Below are positions 13,417 to 18,093 of a stretch of 18,093 nt of DNA, in pieces. Origin of the DNA: Bacteroidales bacterium UBA2295 (lineage in GTDB: Bacteria; Bacteroidota; Bacteroidia; Bacteroidales; Tenuifilaceae); the NCBI GenBank assembly GCA_002345825.1, contig DDWD01000072.1, forward strand, positions 18,342 to 36,434. The letters are read 5' to 3'. Below the pieces are notes generated by a model. It searched no databases. It was not told the DNA's origin and saw only the letters and a list, made by a program, of their open reading frames with translations. The position numbers and the translations under genes were made by a program. Each line of letters opens with the position of its first letter. Positions within the stretch are counted from its first letter, which is position 1.

Positions 13417-15474
13417 ATGATTACCAAGCAGCTGATTAACCCCAAAATCATTGTTGTAGTTGGAGGCTCTGACGACATCCAGAAACCTGGTGGAAAAGTT
13501 TTGAAAAACCTTATAGATAATGGCTATAAAGGGAACCTTTACGTTGTAAACCCCAAAGCAGATGAGGTGCAAGGCATTAGCTGCAACAAGAGTGTAGATA
13601 GCCTCCCTACTGTTGATTTGGCCATCATTGCTATTGCTGCAAAGTTTTGTCCGCAAACCGTAAAAGTGCTCGCAGAAGAAAAGGAAACCCGAGCATTTAT
13701 CATCCTATCGGCGGGATTTCATGAGGAGAGCGAGGAGGGAGCCAAACTTGAACAGCAAATTGTTGATATGGTCAACTCGGTGAACGGCAGTTTAATTGGT
13801 CCTAATTGCATTGGCGTAATGAACTCAAACTACGCTGGTGTGTTCACTACTCCTGTCCCAAAACTCAACCCAAAGGGAATCGATTTCATCTCAGGCTCAG
13901 GTGCAACCGCAGTATTCATTATGGAAGCTGGAATGCCTAAGGGATTAACCTTTTCATCGGTTTACAGCGTGGGAAACAGTGCCCAAATGGGAGTGGAAGA
14001 TATTTTGAAAGATATGGACGAAAACTTCGATCCAGCATCCAGCTCGCGCATTAAGCTGCTATACGTAGAGAGTATTAACAAGCCTCAAATGCTGCTTAAG
14101 CACGCATCTTCGCTAATTCGCAAGGGATGCAAAATTGCAGCAATCAAAAGTGGCGGCTCCGAGGCAGGTAGCCGCGCAGCCAGCTCGCACACTGGCGCAT
14201 TGGCCAGCAACGATGTAGCTGTTGATGCACTTTTCCGCAAAGCAGGAATTGTTCGCTGCAACGGTCGCGAAGAGCTGGCTACCGTAGCAGGAATTTTCAC
14301 TCACCCCGAACTAAAAGGGAAGCGGGTTGCCATAATTACACATGCAGGTGGCCCTGCTGTAATGCTTACCGACTCCTTATCGAACAACAAGCTTGAAGTT
14401 CCTGCTATCAATGGTCCAAAAGCCGATGCCCTGCTGGAAAAATTATTCCCCGGATCATCGGTTGCTAACCCAATCGATTTTTTGGCCACTGGCACTGCCG
14501 AGCAGCTTGGACATATAATTGATGCTTGTGAGAACGATTTTGACAATGTGGACGCTATGGCCGTAATTTTTGGAAGCCCTGGATTATTCCCCGTTTATGA
14601 TGTATACGACTTGCTCCACAAGAAAATGGGTGAGTGCAAAAAGCCAATCTACCCTATTCTGCCTTCCATTATCAATGTAAAGGATGAGATTGAGCATTTC
14701 CTTGCCAAGGGACGCGTAAACTTCCCCGACGAGGTAGTTTTTGGGAACGCCTTAGCTAAGGTTTACCACACTCCCGCCCCACAAATAGAAAACATTGAGC
14801 AACCCAAGGTTGACGACATAGCTATCCGCAAAATTATTGATAGCGCTGAAAACGGATACCTATCACCCGAAAAGGTTCAGCAGCTTTTAGATGCTGCAGG
14901 TATCACCCGTGCTGGCGAAGCCGTTGTCACATCGGCCGGAGAGGCACAAAAAGCCGCACAGGAACTTGGTTACCCCGTAGTAATGAAAGTGGTTGGGCCA
15001 GTGCATAAATCCGATGTGGGTGGCGTAGTACTCAACGTAAAAACGCCCGAGGCTGTTGCAAGTGAGTTCAATAGAATGATTAAAATTAAAGATACAACGG
15101 CAATACTCATACAACCAATGCTTAGCGGTGTTGAACTATTTGTTGGTGCCAAGCGCGAGGATAAATTTGGCCATATGGTGCTATGCGGTTTGGGGGGCAT
15201 TTTCATTGAGGTGCTAAAGGATGTTAATGCAGGCATTACTCCAATTGCCCAAACAGAGGCGCTTGATCTGATTCATCGCCTAAAAAGTTACAAAATCCTT
15301 CAAGGTGTACGTGGACAAGAATCTGTAAACGAGCAACACCTTGCTGAAATTGTGACTCGGGTTTCGGCTTTGGTTACCTTTGCCCCTGAGATTTTCGAGA
15401 TGGACCTTAATCCATTGCTTGGCCGTAAGGATAAAGTTGTTGCCGTTGATGCAAGGATAAGAATAGAGAAATAA
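13417..15474 (+). CDS. ADP-forming acetate/acyl-CoA ligase (fused alpha-beta)
   Basis: The enzyme interconverts acetyl-CoA (or another acyl-CoA) + ADP + Pi with the acid + CoA + ATP, the ATP-yielding last step of acetate fermentation in organisms that have it. The 686 residues contain the alpha part, with a CoA-binding Rossmann domain (about 8-130; IIVVVGGSDDIQKPGG) and succinyl-CoA-ligase-like domains. The phospho-histidine is H258 in SRAASSHTGALAS. The beta/ATP-grasp part (about 470-686) shows YPVVMKVVGPVHKSDVGGV, LIQPMLSGVELFVGAKR, GLGGIFIEVLKDV and FEMDLNPLL. Alpha-beta fusion of about 700 residues is a known arrangement. ATG 13417 is preferred to the in-frame TTG 13369: the extra 16 residues are polar and fall outside the Rossmann start. 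It is first of three closely spaced genes. Exact acyl substrate cannot be read. Confidence 0.92.
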   Translation: MITKQLINPKIIVVVGGSDDIQKPGGKVLKNLIDNGYKGNLYVVNPKADEVQGISCNKSVDSLPTVDLAIIAIAAKFCPQTVKVLAEEKETRAFIILSAGFHEESEEGAKLEQQIVDMVNSVNGSLIGPNCIGVMNSNYAGVFTTPVPKLNPKGIDFISGSGATAVFIMEAGMPKGLTFSSVYSVGNSAQMGVEDILKDMDENFDPASSSRIKLLYVESINKPQMLLKHASSLIRKGCKIAAIKSGGSEAGSRAASSHTGALASNDVAVDALFRKAGIVRCNGREELATVAGIFTHPELKGKRVAIITHAGGPAVMLTDSLSNNKLEVPAINGPKADALLEKLFPGSSVANPIDFLATGTAEQLGHIIDACENDFDNVDAMAVIFGSPGLFPVYDVYDLLHKKMGECKKPIYPILPSIINVKDEIEHFLAKGRVNFPDEVVFGNALAKVYHTPAPQIENIEQPKVDDIAIRKIIDSAENGYLSPEKVQQLLDAAGITRAGEAVVTSAGEAQKAAQELGYPVVMKVVGPVHKSDVGGVVLNVKTPEAVASEFNRMIKIKDTTAILIQPMLSGVELFVGAKREDKFGHMVLCGLGGIFIEVLKDVNAGITPIAQTEALDLIHRLKSYKILQGVRGQESVNEQHLAEIVTRVSALVTFAPEIFEMDLNPLLGRKDKVVAVDARIRIEK

Positions 15475-15497
15475 TCTATAAACTAGATACTTACAAG

Positions 15498-16193
15498 ATG
15501 AGCAGAAAAGATTTTCTGGTTCTAACCATTGTCGCCCTTGTGCTGCTACCATTCTTCATATTCCCCCCGGTTTACAAGGCTTATGTGGATTTTAATGCTT
15601 CGCACGGAATGGTGATGAGCTTTATAAAGTTTGCCATTCTTGCAACATTTGGCGAGATGATTGGATTGCGAATCAGAACCGGCAATTACAATCAGCCCGG
15701 CTTTGGCATAATGCCCAGAGCCATCGTTTGGGGGTTTTTGGGGTTAACCATTAATATGGCTTTCATTATCTTCAACACGGGTACTGTATCGTTCCTCAAC
15801 TATATGGGCGTTGATAATGCCGGGAGAATGCTAGCCGGAGATTTATCTGTTGCTAAAGTGTTAGTCGCTTTCAGCATTAGCTCGGCTTTAAATCTAATTT
15901 ACGCTCCGGTAATGATGACACTACACAAGATTACCGACACGCACATTGACGATAACGGAGGAACTATTGGTGGATTATTTAGACCTGTTAAAGTGGGGAG
16001 CATAATGGCAAGATTGAATTGGCATATTCAATGGAATTTTGTTTTCAAAAAAACCATCCCATTTTTTTGGATTCCGGCACACACCATTACATTCCTGCTA
16101 CCTGCAGACTTCAGAGTACTTTTTGCTGCTGTGCTAGGAATTGTTTTGGGGGTATTGCTCTCAGTGGCTGCCTTGCGGGGAGCCAACAAGTAG
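15498..16193 (+). CDS. Mpv17/PMP22-like integral membrane protein
   Basis: The 231-residue protein has about five hydrophobic helices. The C-terminal third, RLNWHIQWNFVFKKTIPFFW followed by IPAHTITFLLPADFRVLFAA, resembles the signature of the Mpv17/PMP22 family (W..qWnf...iP...R), known mainly from mitochondrial and peroxisomal membranes but with bacterial members. The family's role is unsettled; channel activity has been proposed for Mpv17. The name rests on my reading of this region and may be too narrow. The gene lies 24 nt after the synthetase and 27 nt before a small membrane protein gene, so the three probably form one transcript and may share a role at the membrane linked to acyl-CoA/acetate metabolism (inference). 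Confidence 0.65.
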   Translation: MSRKDFLVLTIVALVLLPFFIFPPVYKAYVDFNASHGMVMSFIKFAILATFGEMIGLRIRTGNYNQPGFGIMPRAIVWGFLGLTINMAFIIFNTGTVSFLNYMGVDNAGRMLAGDLSVAKVLVAFSISSALNLIYAPVMMTLHKITDTHIDDNGGTIGGLFRPVKVGSIMARLNWHIQWNFVFKKTIPFFWIPAHTITFLLPADFRVLFAAVLGIVLGVLLSVAALRGANK

Positions 16194-16220
16194 ATTGTAA
16201 AAAAAACGCTGGTAGGAGAT

Positions 16221-16388
16221 ATGAACAAAATTATCGATTGGTTTAAAAATCGTACAGCAACAGAGCTTTTATTACTTGGTACAGTAGCTATTCTCTTAAT
16301 TCTTATCATAGTACGTTGGGAATGGATACAGCTAGAAGTTTCAGAATCACTCTCACGGTTGTTCCGGTTGGAAACACCAGAAAAATAG
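16221..16388 (+). CDS. Small membrane protein (55 residues)
   Basis: The ATG at 16221 opens a 55-codon frame. A short polar start MNKIIDWFKNRTATE precedes one strong hydrophobic helix (about 16-31), then a Trp/Arg-rich juxtamembrane segment (VRWEWIQLE) and an amphipathic tail SESLSRLFRLETPEK. An AGGAG (16214-16218) sits just before the ATG, an unusually good Shine-Dalgarno-like match for this lineage though only 2 nt away. It follows the Mpv17-like gene after 27 nt in the same operon and ends before the flavodoxin promoter. I do not recognise the family. The helix plus amphipathic tail suggests a partner of a membrane complex, perhaps the upstream protein. Confidence 0.65.
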   Translation: MNKIIDWFKNRTATELLLLGTVAILLILIIVRWEWIQLEVSESLSRLFRLETPEK

Positions 16389-16452
16389 TTCACTTCCAAC
16401 TAATGTTTTAGCCATACGTCGTAAACAATGTTGAAGCAATGCACTTCATATT

Positions 16453-16479
16453 CTTTACAAATTTCGTATATTTGTAAAG
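16453..16479. promoter_or_regulatory. Operator-like dyad over the flavodoxin promoter
   Basis: CTTTACAAAT (16453-16462) and ATTTGTAAAG (16470-16479) form a perfect 10-bp inverted repeat with a 7-bp spacer. Its right arm overlaps TATATTTG (16467-16474), a full match to the -7 box. The dyad would span roughly -25 to +2 of the predicted start, the position of a repressor site. Flavodoxin genes are often controlled by iron or redox repressors; which regulator binds here is unknown. Confidence 0.5.
16467..16474 (+). promoter_or_regulatory. Predicted -7 box of the flavodoxin gene
   Basis: TATATTTG matches TAnnTTTG in full; the predicted start near 16478 gives a leader of about 50 nt. No TTTG stands at the -33 distance. 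Confidence 0.4.
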
Positions 16480-16527
16480 TACAGGCGTGGATAAGCAAAA
16501 CGAACTTTTTAAATAAAATCATTGAAA

Positions 16528-17052
16528 ATGAAGAAAAAAGTAGGAATATTTTACGGCCCAACAGGTGGTAAAACCGAGAGTGTAGCCAAAAGGTTGCAGA
16601 AAGCATTTGGCGAGGACCTCGCTGATGTAATCCCCGTTAAAACCTCCAAGGCTGCTGATATTGAAAAATACGAGAATATTATTCTAGGCTGTTCTACCAT
16701 TGGCAAGGAGACCTGGAATGCTGAACGCACCAAGGAAGACTGGGATCTTTTCCGTCCAGAGATTGAAAAGATAAACTACACAGGTAAAACATTTGCCCTT
16801 TTTGGCCTAGGCGATTCAGTTACCTACCCTGCAAACTTTGTAGATGCCATGGGTATTATTGCCAATATTATGCTCGAAAAAGGGGCAAAAATAGTAGGGC
16901 AAGTTCCCTCATCAGACTATAACTTTACCGATTCCGAGGCAGTTATCAACAATCAATTCGTAGGCTTACCAATTGACGAGGATTATGAACCAGACCTAAC
17001 TGACCAACGAATTATAAACTGGGTAAAAGAGCTGCAACATCAATTTGCATAA
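16528..17052 (+). CDS. fldA: Flavodoxin
   Basis: This FMN-binding low-potential electron carrier replaces or supplements ferredoxin in the cytoplasm. The 173-174 residues fit a long-chain flavodoxin. The phosphate-binding loop is FYGPTGGKTESVAKRL (about 7-22), the first FMN-flanking loop is in LGCSTIGKETWNAE, and the FALFGLGDSVTYPANFVDAM stretch gives the second. The acidic C-terminal part (DEDYEPDLTDQR) is typical. ATG 16528 is preferred to TTG 16522, as flavodoxins start just before the first beta strand. It is a single-gene unit with its own promoter/operator region and terminator. With HydE and the ADP-forming synthetase it suits fermentative electron flow. Confidence 0.93.
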   Translation: MKKKVGIFYGPTGGKTESVAKRLQKAFGEDLADVIPVKTSKAADIEKYENIILGCSTIGKETWNAERTKEDWDLFRPEIEKINYTGKTFALFGLGDSVTYPANFVDAMGIIANIMLEKGAKIVGQVPSSDYNFTDSEAVINNQFVGLPIDEDYEPDLTDQRIINWVKELQHQFA

Positions 17053-17060
17053 AAAATAAT

Positions 17061-17101
17061 AAACAATTGGGGCTATTCGTTTTGAATAGCCCCAATTGTT
17101 T
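17061..17101 (+). terminator. Intrinsic terminator of the flavodoxin gene
   Basis: An 18-bp perfect stem (17061-17078 with 17084-17101) and a 5-nt loop begin 8 bp after the flavodoxin stop codon. The GGGGC/GCCCC core is flanked by AT pairs, and the right arm ends in TTGTTTTAAAT, a short T-rich tail. Confidence 0.85.
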
Positions 17102-17377
17102 TAAATAAAAACTTTTAGCAACTCTCAGCAAACCACACTTAGAAAAAGTCAATAAAAAAAACATTTGTTACATTTTTCGCCCAAATATCCTTAAAATCAT
17201 TCTAAATTTCCAAAATTTGTAACAATCTGTTATTAAATAGCAATATAATGCTTTTAATTTATAAAAATCTTTCATAAAATTGTCTTTTGAATTAAGCGGG
17301 GAAAACCCTCCGTATAGTCGACAGCATAAACTAGACATAACATCAAGAATAACAAGAACATAATAACACAAAAGACA
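17102..17377. other. AT-rich intergenic region upstream of the aminotransferase
   Basis: This 276-bp, strongly AT-rich stretch must contain the aminotransferase promoter, but no clean TTTG-N19-TAnnTTTG pair is visible. An 8-bp inverted pair TTGTTACA (17165-17172) and TGTAACAA (17218-17225) is present but widely spaced. I see no convincing gene or RNA. Confidence 0.4.
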
Positions 17378-18093
17378 ATGAATACTCCAATACCATACGA
17401 AGTTGTAAAACAAAAAATTAAGGAGTCGGGTCTGCCTAGTGTAGGGAAAGCTACAATTAGGGAAATTGTGCGGCTGATAAATGAGATTGAAAAGGCCACT
17501 GGACAAAAATACATAAGAATGGAGATGGGCGTTCCTGGACTTGAGCCCAACAAAGTAGGAGTTAATGCTGAAATTGAGGCGCTTAAGAATGGAGTTGCTC
17601 AATTTTACCCAATGATTGATGGAGTACCATTGCTTAAAAAGGAAATCGCTCGCTTTGTAAAAAACTTCATCAATATTGAAGTTGAAGAGAAGTGCTGCAT
17701 ACCCACAGTAGGATCAATGCAAGGCGGAATGGCTGCATTCCTGGTAACCAATCGTTGCGATATTCAAAAAGACACGGTGCTGTTTATCGATCCGGGTTTC
17801 CCTGTACAAAAGCAACAACTTAAGGTTCTGGGGATGAAATTCGAAACTTTTGATGTTTATAATTACAGGGGCGACAAGCTGAAAGAGAAACTAGAAAGTT
17901 ATCTTAAAAAGGGTAACATAAGCACAATACTGTATTCAAATCCCAACAACCCTTCATGGATTTGCTTTACCGAAAAAGAATTAGAAACCATTGGGAAGTT
18001 AGCCACTCAGTACAATACTATTGTAATTGAGGATCTAGCGTACTTTGCCATGGATTTCCGTAAGGACTTATCGAAACCCGGAGTACCCCCATA
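17378..18093 (+). CDS. PLP-dependent aminotransferase (class I/II), 3' end outside window
   Basis: The frame opens at ATG 17378 and runs without a stop to the window edge, giving the first 238 residues of a fold-type I aminotransferase. Visible landmarks are the N-terminal MGVPGLEPN substrate loop, the region AQFYPMIDGVPLLKKEIARF, PTVGSMQGGMAAFLVT (cofactor-phosphate contact area), the YSNPNNP motif with the PLP-contacting Asn, and IVIEDLAYF with the Asp/Tyr that contact the pyridine ring. The Lys forming the Schiff base and the C-terminal Arg lie beyond the window, so the amino-acid substrate cannot be judged. The gene is separate from the flavodoxin unit, with a terminator between them. Confidence 0.88.
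   Translation, partial: MNTPIPYEVVKQKIKESGLPSVGKATIREIVRLINEIEKATGQKYIRMEMGVPGLEPNKVGVNAEIEALKNGVAQFYPMIDGVPLLKKEIARFVKNFINIEVEEKCCIPTVGSMQGGMAAFLVTNRCDIQKDTVLFIDPGFPVQKQQLKVLGMKFETFDVYNYRGDKLKEKLESYLKKGNISTILYSNPNNPSWICFTEKELETIGKLATQYNTIVIEDLAYFAMDFRKDLSKPGVPP

Noticed and set aside
16028..16399. 123-codon minus-strand frame
   Set aside because: It is antisense to the Mpv17-like gene and the 55-residue gene, both of which have membrane-protein character and good spacing.
16400..16606. 68-codon minus-strand frame over the flavodoxin upstream region
   Set aside because: It covers the promoter dyad and the start of a certain flavodoxin gene; no protein family features.
17165..17225. 8-bp inverted pair TTGTTACA ... 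TGTAACAA
   Set aside because: The arms are 45 bp apart in very AT-rich DNA; chance is enough to explain them.
17168..17602. 144-codon minus-strand frame (and another at 17272-17553)
   Set aside because: Both lie opposite the 5' part of the aminotransferase gene, whose plus-strand protein has clear PLP-enzyme motifs; the minus-strand sequence looks like AT-rich upstream DNA and antisense.
1..18093. Search by eye for CRISPR arrays, insertion sequences, integrase sites and phage genes
   Set aside because: No regularly spaced repeats, no transposase or integrase motifs, and no att-like duplication beside the tRNA were seen; the tRNA flank outside the window could not be judged.

Overview
The window is a gene-dense stretch of a Bacteroidota chromosome, probably order Bacteroidales and probably an anaerobic fermenter. 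Support for the lineage: promoter-like elements fit the Bacteroidota form (TTTG, about 19 bp, TAnnTTTG) rather than E. coli -35/-10 boxes; there is a DUF2851 protein, a family I know mainly from this phylum; and there are short-type Crp/Fnr and LytS/LytTR proteins of typical Bacteroidota form. The radical-SAM hydrogenase maturase HydE, an ADP-forming acyl-CoA synthetase and a flavodoxin point to H2-linked, acetate-producing anaerobic energy metabolism. Genus cannot be read from the sequence. I see no transposase, phage gene, CRISPR array or sign of recent transfer.

Layout. 1-71 (-): tRNA-Pro(CGG), cut at its 3' end. 165-1442 (+): DUF2851 protein. 1459-2043 (-): Crp/Fnr-type regulator, divergent from a secreted 5'-nucleotidase-like metallophosphatase (2254-4026, +), which is followed 15 nt later by queE (4042-4671, +). 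4809-5681 (+): UbiA-type prenyltransferase with its own well-matched promoter, followed by an OB-fold-like lipoprotein (5706-6125). A 46-bp perfect palindrome terminates this operon and the convergent 1019-residue outer-membrane protein gene (6216-9275, -), which combines a zinc-peptidase-like domain, a WD40-like propeller and a beta-barrel.

9514-12025 (-) is a three-gene signalling operon: a LiaF-like membrane protein, a LytS-type histidine kinase and a LytTR response regulator. A 9-bp direct repeat with 12-bp spacing, the geometry bound by LytTR regulators, lies upstream of its first gene. The kinase frame is open well upstream of any ATG/GTG/TTG and overlaps the end of the LiaF-like gene, so either it starts at a non-standard codon or it is reached by a -1 frameshift.

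12137-13222 (-) is hydE. Divergent from it are the ADP-forming acyl-CoA synthetase (13417-15474), an Mpv17/PMP22-like membrane protein (15498-16193) and a 55-residue small membrane protein (16221-16388), closely spaced as one operon. A flavodoxin gene (16528-17052) follows, with a strong dyad over its predicted promoter and an 18-bp-stem terminator. The window ends inside a PLP-dependent aminotransferase gene (17378-18093).

No wholly new system is obvious. The points most worth following are the LiaF/LytS/LytTR operon with its direct-repeat box and odd kinase start, the mirrored divergent promoter around a central dyad at the Crp/Fnr gene, and the dyad over the flavodoxin promoter. Promoter and operator calls come from motif reading alone.
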